A DNA stretch of 13,447 nucleotides, from positions 9,633-23,079 of the forward strand of contig MHEF01000151.1 in NCBI GenBank assembly GCA_001805125.1, written 5' to 3'. The stretch is from Nitrospirae bacterium RBG_13_39_12 (GTDB lineage: Bacteria; Nitrospirota; Thermodesulfovibrionia; Thermodesulfovibrionales; SM23-35). Each line of letters opens with the position of its first letter. Within the stretch, counting starts at the first letter, position 1. The notes under the pieces are model-generated. The model did no database searches. It had not been told where the DNA came from and saw only the letters and a list, made by a program, of their open reading frames with translations. A program made the position numbers and the translations under genes. This document shows, one piece after another, positions 1 through 8,322 of the stretch.

Positions 1-1
1 T

Positions 2-103
2 ATGGTCAAAGTTCTCGCAAAGCAAAAGTTGTTGGATAAGGAAATGCTTCAGAGAATATCGGTGGAATGCGAGGATGAAGTTTGGATTTCAATAAAAGTA
101 TAG
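2..103 (+). CDS. C-terminal fragment of an upstream gene, function not recognised
   Basis: The frame beginning at base 2 is open from the window edge and reads about 33 residues to a TAG at 101-103. It ends with an acidic stretch and the residues VWISIKV. The other two forward frames close early or look non-coding. An ATG happens to fall at base 2, but the frame most likely continues from a gene outside the window. The next gene starts 36 nt after its stop and on the same strand, so it was probably part of the same glycan operon. Too little protein is present to name a family. Confidence 0.4.
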   Translation: MVKVLAKQKLLDKEMLQRISVECEDEVWISIKV

Positions 104-139
104 TTTGTTGCTATTTCTGGATCCAGCAATAGCATAATA

Positions 140-1117
140 GTGAAAAATAGTCCTAAAGTCAGCGTCATAATCCCCACGTATAACAGGAAGAAATACGTTA
201 CCGAGGCTATTGACAGCGTGCTGAATCAGACGTATCGGGACTTCGAAGTCATCGTCGTTGACGACGGCTCGACCGACGGTACAGGAGAGATGCTGAAAGA
301 AAAGTATGGGGACAAGATAAGGTATTTTTACAAGGAAAACAGCGGGTGCGCAATCGCAAGAAATTATGGAATCAGTGTTGCACGAGGAAAATATATCGCT
401 TTTCTTGATTCCGATGACAAGTATCTGCCGGAGAAACTGAATGACCAGGTCGAAATGCTTGATAATAATCGAGATTTAGGCTTCGTAAGCGGCGATATAT
501 TTTTTTTTGACGCAAGCAAAAGATATCTTATAAAAATGATAAGGCCTGACGGAAATGGCCATATTGCATACCCTCTGTTTATGTTTACATACTTTTCATT
601 GTGTGCTTCAATGTTCAGAAAATCGTGCTTCGATAAAGTGGGCTATTTTAATGAAACTATGCGCTATAACGAAGATACTGATATGCTGTTAAGGATTGCA
701 CTAAACTTCAGGGCTGGTTTTTCAAATAATCCGACTTTTCTTTATAGGAAGCACGAAGAGGGTAAAAGTACAAACAGGATAAAACTTTTAGATGCCGTCT
801 TCGAATCATCTGTAAATATGCTTAATTTTTATCCTGATTTTAAGGTCAGTGCAAAAAAAATCTGTAAACGTCTTGGGCAGATAAAGCTTGATTTATCCAT
901 GGAGTATGTACTCAAGAGGGATTTTCTTATGGCAATCAAGGAACTCAGGTTGTCGTTGATACAATATCCCTCACTAAGAAAAAGACTATATATGTATTTA
1001 TTTGGAAAAAGATGGATACAGAGATCAATTGTCTGCAGAGTTATTGCATATTTTGAACAAATTATCATGAAGGGATTGCAGTGGCGTATCTATAAATATA
1101 CCGGATGGATTCTTTGA
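140..1117 (+). CDS. Family 2 glycosyltransferase (GT-A fold)
   Basis: A 325-residue predicted inverting glycosyltransferase that would transfer a sugar from a nucleotide-sugar donor to a growing lipid-linked glycan on the cytoplasmic face of the inner membrane. Visible motifs in order: the N-terminal strand VSVIIPTYNR (residues 8-17), the nucleotide-binding DDGS (41-44), the metal-binding LDSDD (89-93), and a downstream NEDTD block (177-181) followed by LYRKHE (201-206), usual for GT2 acceptor-side regions. The C-terminal 100 residues are basic and helical, with no clear transmembrane segment. The start is a GTG at 140 without a convincing ribosome-binding site; it places the first strand of the fold right at the N terminus, as normal. 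The last 13 nt overlap the next gene. Donor and acceptor cannot be told from sequence. Confidence 0.9.
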   Translation: MKNSPKVSVIIPTYNRKKYVTEAIDSVLNQTYRDFEVIVVDDGSTDGTGEMLKEKYGDKIRYFYKENSGCAIARNYGISVARGKYIAFLDSDDKYLPEKLNDQVEMLDNNRDLGFVSGDIFFFDASKRYLIKMIRPDGNGHIAYPLFMFTYFSLCASMFRKSCFDKVGYFNETMRYNEDTDMLLRIALNFRAGFSNNPTFLYRKHEEGKSTNRIKLLDAVFESSVNMLNFYPDFKVSAKKICKRLGQIKLDLSMEYVLKRDFLMAIKELRLSLIQYPSLRKRLYMYLFGKRWIQRSIVCRVIAYFEQIIMKGLQWRIYKYTGWIL

Positions 1118-2289
1118 AAAAGATCAACATTCTTCATATAACCCCTCTTCTTACAATTGGGGGAGCTGAAAAAAAACTCATTTATATCCTGAATGGCATT
1201 GACAAGAACAGATTTTCTCATCACGTCGTATACTCAATTTCAGGTGATTTCGAAGATGGAATCAGAAAAGAGGGTATTCCGCTCAAACGTATTCACCCCA
1301 TGAGTCTTGTCAACCCGCTCAGCATGATCTCGATCGTACGGATATATAGATATATAAAGGAATACAGTATTGATATTGTGCACTGCCATCTTGACGTTGC
1401 TTATGTTTTGGGGAGCATAGCAGCGCTTATTGCGCGTATACCCGTGATATTCAGTTTTCAGAATATAGCGGATGAACGGGTGTTTAGCTATTACAGGCTC
1501 CTGAAATATGCAGAAAAAGTTGTTTCTTTATTTACAGATAAAATCCTTGTTGAATCCGAAGATGTGATGAAAGTTTTGTGCTCATGGGGAATCAAAAGGG
1601 ATAAGATTGCCATTATCCCTAATGGCGTTGAGATCCCTGATGATATGGAAGAGGTGAGGAAAAGTGGTAAAGCTGTCAAAAAGGAACTGAACCTGAACGA
1701 ATATATTGTCATCGGGAATATTGCGAGGCTGGTTGATTTCAAGAATCACCGGCTCCTGCTTCAGGCCGCTGCAAAAGTTATAAGCTTGAAACTCGGCATC
1801 ACGTTTATTATTGTAGGCAATGGACCATTACGGGAAGAACTCAAAGAACTGAGTATCAATCTTGGGATTTCCGAACATGTCCGGTTCGCCGGAACAATTT
1901 TGGATATAGGGCCTTATCTTGCGTCCTTTGACATATTTGTACTTTCTTCACTGACCGAATCCACTCCCATGGCGCTTCTCCATGCACTTGCGTATGGACG
2001 GCCTGTGATCGCCTCTGCTGTCGGCGACATACCGTCCATCATTCAGGACGGCGTTAATGGGATACTCGTCCCTTCAGATGATGCGGATGCATTGGCAGGT
2101 GCGATCTTTGACCTGATCGAACACGAGGACAAGAGAAAAAGGATTGCGACTGCAGGGAGAGAAACTGCCCGACGAAAATTCAGTATCAACAGTATGATAC
2201 AGGGAACTGCTGAAATTTATAATCTGGTGCTGAAAAACAGAAGAAAGAGCAAAGGAAAAGACAAGGACGATAAAAGGTATTCCGATTGA
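1105..2289 (+). CDS. Family 4 glycosyltransferase (GT-B fold), second motif glutamate replaced
   Basis: A 394-residue predicted retaining glycosyltransferase of the GT4 group. The N-terminal acceptor domain shows the glycine loop TIGGAEKK (17-24) and VHCHL (92-96). The C-terminal donor domain begins after IPNGVE (171-176) and shows GNIARLVDFKNH (204-215), VGNGPLREEL (237-246) and the block TESTPMALLHALAYGRPVIAS (284-304). In most GT4 enzymes that block carries an E-x7-E pair; here the first Glu is present (E285) but the second position is His (H293). The second Glu normally contacts the donor nucleotide, so donor binding may differ. The chosen ATG overlaps the previous gene by 13 nt; a TTG at 1114, in TTGA overlap with the previous stop, is an alternative start. 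It probably acts in the same glycan pathway as its neighbours; the sugar is unknown. Confidence 0.9.
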   Translation: MDSLKKINILHITPLLTIGGAEKKLIYILNGIDKNRFSHHVVYSISGDFEDGIRKEGIPLKRIHPMSLVNPLSMISIVRIYRYIKEYSIDIVHCHLDVAYVLGSIAALIARIPVIFSFQNIADERVFSYYRLLKYAEKVVSLFTDKILVESEDVMKVLCSWGIKRDKIAIIPNGVEIPDDMEEVRKSGKAVKKELNLNEYIVIGNIARLVDFKNHRLLLQAAAKVISLKLGITFIIVGNGPLREELKELSINLGISEHVRFAGTILDIGPYLASFDIFVLSSLTESTPMALLHALAYGRPVIASAVGDIPSIIQDGVNGILVPSDDADALAGAIFDLIEHEDKRKRIATAGRETARRKFSINSMIQGTAEIYNLVLKNRRKSKGKDKDDKRYSD

Positions 2290-2327
2290 AAGAATTATAC
2301 AGGAGAGTGTTGTTTGGTGATTAGACA

Positions 2328-3134
2328 ATGGCTGAAAAGGTAACATTTTCTTTCGGGAGGAACTGGCGAGACTTTGTAACTTCGTTTTTGAACGAAGATA
2401 GGATTTCAGAAGCTGAAAAATCCCTGAAAGGTTTTACGGGCTTAGAAAAATTTAATGGACTTTCTTTTATCGACATCGGGTGCGGAAGCGGGTTGTTTTC
2501 TCTTGCAGCGTATAAATTGGGTGCGTCTAAAGTTATGAGTTTCGATCTTGATCCATTTTCCGTAAGGTGTTGCGAGTACCTGAAGGAGAAAGAAGGAAAT
2601 CCAGCGGATTGGACAATATCTGAAGGGTCAATATTAGATGAATCATTTATAAATAAAATTGAAAAAGCTGATATTGTTTATTCATGGGGAGTTCTCCATC
2701 ATACAGGAAATATGTGGCAGGCTATTAGAAATGCAGCAAGATTTGTAAAATCTGGCGGACTGTTTTTTATTGCAATATACAACAGAGTTGAAGGACCTTT
2801 TGGTTCTAAATCATGGTTAGAATTAAAACGTGTTTATAATAGGTCATCAAGAATAGTAAAGAAACTTTTAGAGTATTCTTTTATTTCATTAATTGTTTTA
2901 AAAATGCTGCTAATGTTGAAAAATCCAGTATCTGAAATTAAAAATTATAAAAAAAATAGGGGCATGAGTTTCTGGACGGACATTAAAGATTCACTGGGCG
3001 GTTATCCGTATGAATATGCATCTGCTGGAGAAGTTTTTAGATTTTGCAAGCAAGAATTTTGTTTTGTATTAGAGAATTCGAAAACTGTAAATAATCTTGG
3101 TCTTAACGAGTTTTTATTCCGAAGCCCCAAATAA
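2328..3134 (+). CDS. Class I SAM-dependent methyltransferase
   Basis: A 268-residue predicted Rossmann-fold methyltransferase. Motif I is DIGCGSG (49-55), the acidic ribose-binding residue is D73 in SFDLDP, and YSWGVLHHTGNMW (118-130) is the motif IV/post-motif block typical of a methyltransferase subfamily common in bacterial glycan clusters. A GG pair at 143-144 ends the core fold, and the last 110 residues form a basic, helical extension. Likely substrates are sugars or lipid-linked intermediates, but this cannot be read from the sequence. The start is bounded by an in-frame TAG at 2322-2324; GGTGA at 2316-2320 sits 7 nt before the ATG. A 12-codon frame from TTG 2286 (overlapping the previous stop) ends at this same TAG and may be a relic of a longer N terminus. 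The 3' half and the 60 bp after it are clearly richer in A+T than the flanks. Confidence 0.88.
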   Translation: MAEKVTFSFGRNWRDFVTSFLNEDRISEAEKSLKGFTGLEKFNGLSFIDIGCGSGLFSLAAYKLGASKVMSFDLDPFSVRCCEYLKEKEGNPADWTISEGSILDESFINKIEKADIVYSWGVLHHTGNMWQAIRNAARFVKSGGLFFIAIYNRVEGPFGSKSWLELKRVYNRSSRIVKKLLEYSFISLIVLKMLLMLKNPVSEIKNYKKNRGMSFWTDIKDSLGGYPYEYASAGEVFRFCKQEFCFVLENSKTVNNLGLNEFLFRSPK

Positions 3135-3194
3135 TAAATATAGTTCAATTTCTCGATTTAAATATATTTCTCTAAGTTGTCAAATATTTAACCC

Positions 3195-5090
3195 ATGTGC
3201 GGAATCTGCGGTAAAATAAATCTTAACGGTGACCCCGTTAATGAAACCCTCCTGAAAAAAATGACTTCCTGCCTATCTCATCGAGGACCAGATGACGAAG
3301 GTTTTTATTTTAAAAACAATATCGGGCTTGGCCATAGAAGACTATCAATCATAGATCTTTCACCTCTCGCTCACCAACCGATGTCAAATGAAGATGGAAC
3401 TGTGTGGATTGTCTATAACGGAGAGATATATAACTTTCCTGAATTAAGGGAGGATCTCTTAAAAAGGGGGCATACTTTCCGTTCAAAAAGTGATACGGAA
3501 ACCATCATTCATCTTTATGAAGATCATGGAGTTGAATGTCTGAAATACCTAAGAGGTATGTTTGCGTTCGCAATTTGGGATGAAAGGAACAATTCTCTCT
3601 TTCTTGCCAGAGATAGAATTGGCAAGAAACCGCTTTGTTACTGGCATACTCAGAATACGTTTGTTTTTGCGTCGGAGATTAAATCAATTCTTCAAGACAA
3701 CAAATATGAAAATAAGCCGGATATTGTAGCTATCCATCATTATCTCACATATCAGGATGTGCCTTCTCCATGGACTGCATTTGACGGAATAAAGAAGCTC
3801 CCACCAGCACATTATCTATTATTAAAAAACGGACGGGTTAAGGTAGAAAGGTATTGGAAACTGTCTTATCTCCCCAAACATAAGATGGGTACAAGGGATT
3901 TGAGACATGAGATTATCGAGAGATTGAAAGAGGCAGTAAGTATAAGGCTTATAAGTGATGTGCCTCTCGGGGCATTTTTAAGCGGAGGTATTGATTCAAG
4001 CGCTGTTGTGGCAATGATGTCACGGATAATGAATGAGCCGTTAAAAACATTTTCTATAGGTTTTAAGGAAGATACTTATAATGAATTACGATATGCACGG
4101 ATGATTGCAGAGAAATTTAAGACTAACCACACTGAATTTATAGTTGAGCCAAAGGCTCTTGAAGTGATTGACAAACTTGTGTGGCACTATAATGAACCAT
4201 TTGCAGATTCGTCAGCTATTCCAACATATTATGTCTCAAAGTTAGCGAGAGAACATGTCACAGTGATACTAAATGGTGATGGAGGCGATGAAAACTTTGC
4301 GGGGTATGGAAGGTATAAAGCAAATGAATTTTCAAGAATGATACACAGGTATTTTCCTGCTCCTGTTGCAAAAGCACTCTTGCCTTTTGTTCTAATGTTG
4401 CCCCATGGCAAAGACCCGACTAATTTTTTCTGGAGACTGAAACGATTTCTCCAGGAATACAGTAGATCACCAGAGATGAGGAATGCGCACTGGCTATGCC
4501 ACTTCGCAACAGAGATGAAAGATGAGTTATATACGAATGATTTTTCGACACGGGTTTCTTCTATGGATTCTTTTGACCTTCTTCTGAATAAATATAAAGA
4601 GGCAGATGCAAACGACTTTCTCGATAAAACCCTTTATGCTGATGTGATGATGTATCTCCCTGACGACCTTCTCATAAAAGTTGATGTTGCCTCAATGGCA
4701 AATTCTATTGAAGCGCGCTCTCCGTTTCTCGATCACGAGTTTATGGAATTTGTTGCGAGGATTCCTGCAGAATTGAAGCTTAAGGGATGGACGACAAAAT
4801 ATATCCTCAAACAGGCGATGAAGGGGATTCTGCCGGACAAGGTGCTTTACAGGGAGAAGATGGGTTTTGTAGTACCAATAGACCACTGGTTCAGGAATGA
4901 GCTAAAAGAAATGGCGTATGATACTTTGCTTAGTGATAGAGCGGTGAAAAGGGGCTACTTCAAAAAGGAGACAGTAAAAAAAATCCTTGACGAACATACC
5001 TCTAACAAATGGAAATGGCATAACCATATCTGGAATCTTCTCATGCTCGAACTGTGGCACAGGATGTTCATAGATGGAAAAACCGGTTAG
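3195..5090 (+). CDS. asnB: Glutamine-hydrolysing asparagine synthetase-type amidotransferase
   Basis: A 631-residue, two-domain enzyme of the AsnB family. The N-terminal class II glutaminase begins MCGICG, so Cys2 becomes the catalytic nucleophile after Met removal; HRGPDDEG (29-36), GHRRLSIIDL (46-55) and NGEIYN (75-80) are the expected glutamine-site blocks. The C-terminal ATP-pyrophosphatase/synthetase domain shows SGGIDSS (263-269), FSIGF (286-290) and NGDGGDENFAGY (360-371). The fold would transfer ammonia from glutamine to an acyl-AMP intermediate. Relatives inside glycan clusters are thought to amidate carboxylated sugars or related acceptors rather than to make free asparagine; that role is inferred from context here. 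All key residues are intact. No strong ribosome-binding site precedes the ATG, but the MCGI start is fixed by catalysis. The 3' end overlaps the next gene by 17 nt. Confidence 0.92.
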   Translation: MCGICGKINLNGDPVNETLLKKMTSCLSHRGPDDEGFYFKNNIGLGHRRLSIIDLSPLAHQPMSNEDGTVWIVYNGEIYNFPELREDLLKRGHTFRSKSDTETIIHLYEDHGVECLKYLRGMFAFAIWDERNNSLFLARDRIGKKPLCYWHTQNTFVFASEIKSILQDNKYENKPDIVAIHHYLTYQDVPSPWTAFDGIKKLPPAHYLLLKNGRVKVERYWKLSYLPKHKMGTRDLRHEIIERLKEAVSIRLISDVPLGAFLSGGIDSSAVVAMMSRIMNEPLKTFSIGFKEDTYNELRYARMIAEKFKTNHTEFIVEPKALEVIDKLVWHYNEPFADSSAIPTYYVSKLAREHVTVILNGDGGDENFAGYGRYKANEFSRMIHRYFPAPVAKALLPFVLMLPHGKDPTNFFWRLKRFLQEYSRSPEMRNAHWLCHFATEMKDELYTNDFSTRVSSMDSFDLLLNKYKEADANDFLDKTLYADVMMYLPDDLLIKVDVASMANSIEARSPFLDHEFMEFVARIPAELKLKGWTTKYILKQAMKGILPDKVLYREKMGFVVPIDHWFRNELKEMAYDTLLSDRAVKRGYFKKETVKKILDEHTSNKWKWHNHIWNLLMLELWHRMFIDGKTG

Positions 5091-6273
5091 AATTTGTATG
5101 GTTTCACCCCTCTACCATCCTGAATTAGGGGGCGTGGGAAGACAGGCAGTTGCTCTCGCAGAATATTTGTATAATCTGGGGGTAAAGGTATCTGTAATGT
5201 GCAGGGATATAAAGAGTATTCCCGAATGGAATCCTGCACTTGGTTTGCAGGTGACAAAGATAAAGACCTTTGGCTCAACAAGACATGACCTGGAGGCAAA
5301 GTCGATTAGGAATGTGCTTATTTCGCTGAGTTTCTCCTTTAACCTTATGAGGATGTTGATAAGGTATAGGAATAATTATGATATCGTTCATTTCCATGGT
5401 GCAAGTCTTCCACTAATCTTTAACGTTCTCCCTCTCAAATTTATAAAAAAGAAAATTATTGCAAAGGTTGCCGGCGCTAAAATGGACAGAGAGGCAGGCT
5501 CATTCAAGGGCAAATACATATGCATTGGAGATATTTTTATTCGTATTTTGAAGAATGTGGATATTTTTGTAGCGGTAAGCAGTGAGATTAGAGATGACTT
5601 GATAAAGGACGGTTTTAATACAGGGAAAATATTTAAGACAACCAACTTTATCTTGCCTGATATATTTTATCCGGAAAGAAATGCGGGGAAACGAAGGGAA
5701 ATTAAAAAAAAGCTTAATGTTGATAATAATAAAACAATAATTACCTTTTCCGGCAGGATAGTCCCGCTAAAAAGAATTGACATTTTATTAAAGGCAATTC
5801 ATGAGGTTTTAAAGACAAGAAATGATATTCAACTTATTATACTTGGGGAGGGAGAGTTAAGAGAAAAACTTCAGAGAATGACCGCTGAACTTGGAATTGC
5901 CGAGTATGTATTTTTTAAAGGTTTTATTTCAAATATTCTTGATTACCTGCAAATCACTGATATCTTTGTTTTTACGTCGGACAAGGAAGGCATGCCCAAT
6001 TCTCTCCTTGAGGCCATGGCTTGCAGACTTCCGGTTATTGCTACAGAGATTGGAGGGGTGGTGGACCTCATAGAGAATAGAGAAAACGGCCTCCTAATAA
6101 AGCCGGGTGATGTAACAGGGCTTAAAGATGCAATACTTAATCTTCTTGAGAATATTCAACTTTCAGAAAAAATAGCTGAAAATGCGTTTCTTACAATAAG
6201 GGATAGGTACTATATAGATAAGGTTGCCAACAAGTATATTCTGCTTTACAAAAAGGTTTTTGGTGAACTCTGA
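5074..6273 (+). CDS. Family 4 glycosyltransferase
   Basis: A 399-residue GT-B fold enzyme. The N-terminal domain opens with RICMVSPLYHPELGGVGR (6-23), which holds the glycine loop, followed by HFHGAS (106-111). The donor domain shows FSGRIVPLKRIDILL (225-239), ILGEGELREKL (256-266) and KEGMPNSLLEAMACRLPVIA (304-323), with both members of the E-x7-E pair present (E305, E313), unlike the other GT4 in this window. The linker lacks the common NGVD tetrapeptide and reads NFILPD instead. It is a predicted cytoplasmic or membrane-associated enzyme adding a sugar to a lipid-linked glycan; donor unknown. The ATG lies 17 nt inside the end of the amidotransferase gene, indicating coupling. The 3' end overlaps the following methyltransferase gene by 11 nt if that gene starts at the GTG at 6263. 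Confidence 0.92.
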   Translation: MEKPVRICMVSPLYHPELGGVGRQAVALAEYLYNLGVKVSVMCRDIKSIPEWNPALGLQVTKIKTFGSTRHDLEAKSIRNVLISLSFSFNLMRMLIRYRNNYDIVHFHGASLPLIFNVLPLKFIKKKIIAKVAGAKMDREAGSFKGKYICIGDIFIRILKNVDIFVAVSSEIRDDLIKDGFNTGKIFKTTNFILPDIFYPERNAGKRREIKKKLNVDNNKTIITFSGRIVPLKRIDILLKAIHEVLKTRNDIQLIILGEGELREKLQRMTAELGIAEYVFFKGFISNILDYLQITDIFVFTSDKEGMPNSLLEAMACRLPVIATEIGGVVDLIENRENGLLIKPGDVTGLKDAILNLLENIQLSEKIAENAFLTIRDRYYIDKVANKYILLYKKVFGEL

Positions 6274-6838
6274 TTACTTTAAGTATCTGAAGAATAGGAG
6301 TTATTTAGGAATCTTATTGCGAAGATTATTGCTTCGGCCTATAGTTAATTATTTTTCTGGAAAAGTTCTTGATATTGGTGCAGGCCTCGGAGAATTTCTG
6401 CAATACTACAGAGACTCTGTAGGAATAGATACGAATGAGGATTGTGTTGCATTTTGTGTTGCTAAAGGACTCAAATGTCTCCACGCGGATGTTTATAACC
6501 TTCCATTCAATAATGGCTCATTTGACGGAGTGCTCCTTAATAATGTGCTTGAACATCTTGAAATGCCTGATGCTGCGTTTTCAGAGATTAAGAGGGTTTC
6601 TAAAAAAGGTGGAAAACTCGCAATCGAACTCCCCGGTAAAAAAGGTTTTTATCACGATAAAACACATGTTAAGTTCTGGGATAAAGAGGACATCTGCGAT
6701 GTCCTCAAAAGGTGGGGTTTTGATAACATAGTTACAAAGTATTTCCCGATACCTTTTAAGATTGCCGGAGAGATTTTCACTCATAACAAAATAAGAGTGT
6801 TCGCTGTTAACATAGAAGATATACAGGAGGAGAATTGA
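6263..6838 (+). CDS. Small class I SAM-dependent methyltransferase
   Basis: A 191-residue predicted methyltransferase of the Methyltransf_11/UbiE-like type. Motif I is LDIGAGLGEFL (36-46), the acidic residue follows in GID (54-56), the adenine-side motif is HADVYNLPF (74-82), and NNVLEHLEMP (93-102) matches the family's post-motif II block. The frame is open back to a TTG at 6224, but the GTG at 6263 is preferred: AAAAGG lies at 6251-6256, 6 nt upstream, and the overlap with the previous gene falls to 11 nt. Its stop overlaps the next start (TTGA, 6835-6838). The protein is compact, lacks an acceptor-specific extension and has no membrane segment. Substrate unknown; context suggests a sugar or lipid-glycan intermediate. 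Confidence 0.88.
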   Translation: MNSDYFKYLKNRSYLGILLRRLLLRPIVNYFSGKVLDIGAGLGEFLQYYRDSVGIDTNEDCVAFCVAKGLKCLHADVYNLPFNNGSFDGVLLNNVLEHLEMPDAAFSEIKRVSKKGGKLAIELPGKKGFYHDKTHVKFWDKEDICDVLKRWGFDNIVTKYFPIPFKIAGEIFTHNKIRVFAVNIEDIQEEN

Positions 6839-8274
6839 AAAATCTGGTGCTCGTTGTTGTGCCGACGATGGAGAATGCTTACCACAGTCTTCAGGATTTT
6901 GTGGCGATAAATCCTCCTATGGGGCTGATAAGTGTTGGAGCAACGGCTGAAAAAGCAGGGTATAAAGTTTTTGTTATTGATGGAGATGCAGAGGGGCTGA
7001 CCTTTGAGGAAACAATCTCACGGGTTGCTGAAAAAAGACCCGATTATGTGGGATCAACTATTATGACAGCTACAATGGATATTTCGAATATTTTTTACAC
7101 AGAACTCAAAAAAAGACTGCCTGATGTAAAGGTGATCGTTGGCGGGCCGCATGTTTCTGCGATACCGGAGCAGACATTGATCGATGCCCCTGCTATTGAT
7201 ATCTGTGTCATAGGGGAGGGTGATGAGACGATTGCCGATATACTCATAACATTAGAGAAGAGCGAAACCCTTGATGGCGTTGGCGGTATTGTATACAGGA
7301 AGGATGCTCGTATTGTAAAGACTGCTGAAAGACCTCCGATAAAAGACTTAAGCATTCTTCCACTTCCTGCTTTTCATCTGCTTGATAAAAGTCTGTACCG
7401 ATCATATGGCTGGAATAATTGGGTCAATGGATTTAGAAAGCCTCTCGGAGTTATTTTCACAGGAAGAGGATGTATAGGAAAGTGCAATTTCTGTGCTGCA
7501 CATGCTGTGTTTGGACATGGTATTCGTTTTTTTACAATGCAGCAGATAAAGGATCAACTGGATTATCTTATGGAGAAGTGGGGGATACGAGTGCTTTATT
7601 TTCAGGATGATACATTCACTGCAAACCGCAAGATTGTGAACAAGATATGCGACTATATTATTGAAAAGGGATATAACAGGAGGCTTGAAATAATGGTCTC
7701 ATCGAGGGTTGATATCTTGCACCTGCCTACACTGAAGAAGATGAGACAGGCATCTATCCGCTGGATATGTTTTGGCGTGGAAAGCGGCAATCAGGAAATT
7801 CTGAAGCGCATGTCTAAACATATCACAATCGAGCAGATAAAAAAGGCTTATCAGATGGCGAGAGAAGCGGATCTGTTTATCGCAGGAAATTTCATGATCG
7901 GACATATTGGAGAAACCTATGAAACTGCAATGGAAACAATCCGGCTTGCCTGTGATCTGGATCAGGAATATGCCTCATTCGCTATAGCTATACCCCTTCC
8001 AGGCACAGAATTGTATCAGCATTGTCTCGATAAAAAGATTCCATTGCCTTCATGGAATGATTTTGGGAGTGTGAATACCCCGCCTATCCCCTTAAACGAG
8101 TCTCTTAATGCAGAAGCACTTATGAAACTCCGTGACCTTGCAGCAAACAAATTCTTCAAAAGGCCGGTGTACTTTTTAAAATTGGTGATAAAGATGAGAG
8201 CGATAAGTGTTATTGCTGACTTCATAAAGATGTATTTTGCTATTAGGGCTGAGAAGGCTGCAAAGCGATTATAA
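6835..8274 (+). CDS. B12-binding-domain radical SAM protein
   Basis: A 479-residue cytoplasmic enzyme with an N-terminal cobalamin-binding-like Rossmann domain (about 1-170) and a radical SAM barrel (about 200-410). The 4Fe-4S binding motif is RGCIGKCNFC (211-220), giving the canonical CxxxCxxC (C213, C217, C220). Later barrel landmarks are YFQDDTFTANR (255-265), CFGVESGNQEIL (312-323) and IPLPGTEL (386-393). In the N-terminal domain GGPHVSAIPE (103-112) and GEGDE (127-131) are typical. The cobalamin His motif DxHxxG is not conserved: residues 49-54 read DGDAEG, so the cofactor, if bound, would lack that lower ligand, as in many members. The start is TTG at 6835, supported by AGGAGG at 6825-6830 and a TTGA overlap with the previous stop. 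Members catalyse methylations, cyclisations and other radical reactions; the substrate here is unknown, possibly the glycan or its lipid carrier. Confidence 0.9.
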   Translation: MKNLVLVVVPTMENAYHSLQDFVAINPPMGLISVGATAEKAGYKVFVIDGDAEGLTFEETISRVAEKRPDYVGSTIMTATMDISNIFYTELKKRLPDVKVIVGGPHVSAIPEQTLIDAPAIDICVIGEGDETIADILITLEKSETLDGVGGIVYRKDARIVKTAERPPIKDLSILPLPAFHLLDKSLYRSYGWNNWVNGFRKPLGVIFTGRGCIGKCNFCAAHAVFGHGIRFFTMQQIKDQLDYLMEKWGIRVLYFQDDTFTANRKIVNKICDYIIEKGYNRRLEIMVSSRVDILHLPTLKKMRQASIRWICFGVESGNQEILKRMSKHITIEQIKKAYQMAREADLFIAGNFMIGHIGETYETAMETIRLACDLDQEYASFAIAIPLPGTELYQHCLDKKIPLPSWNDFGSVNTPPIPLNESLNAEALMKLRDLAANKFFKRPVYFLKLVIKMRAISVIADFIKMYFAIRAEKAAKRL

Positions 8275-8322
8275 ATGAAGCCTTGTTGTATGATTATGGA
8301 ATCTTTAATATGATAAGTAGTC

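Noticed and set aside
2286..2324. Twelve-codon frame from TTG overlapping the GT4 stop as a separate leader gene
   Set aside because: It is too short to support; it may only be a relic of a longer methyltransferase N terminus closed by TAG 2322-2324.
3195..5090. Assignment as the exosortase (XrtA/PEP-CTERM)-associated amidotransferase
   Set aside because: No exosortase, PEP-CTERM protein or other member of that system is visible, and the sequence fits the general AsnB family equally well.
6224..6262. Upstream TTG start for the small methyltransferase
   Set aside because: It would need a 50-nt overlap and has a poorer ribosome-binding site than the GTG at 6263, which has AAAAGG 6 nt upstream.
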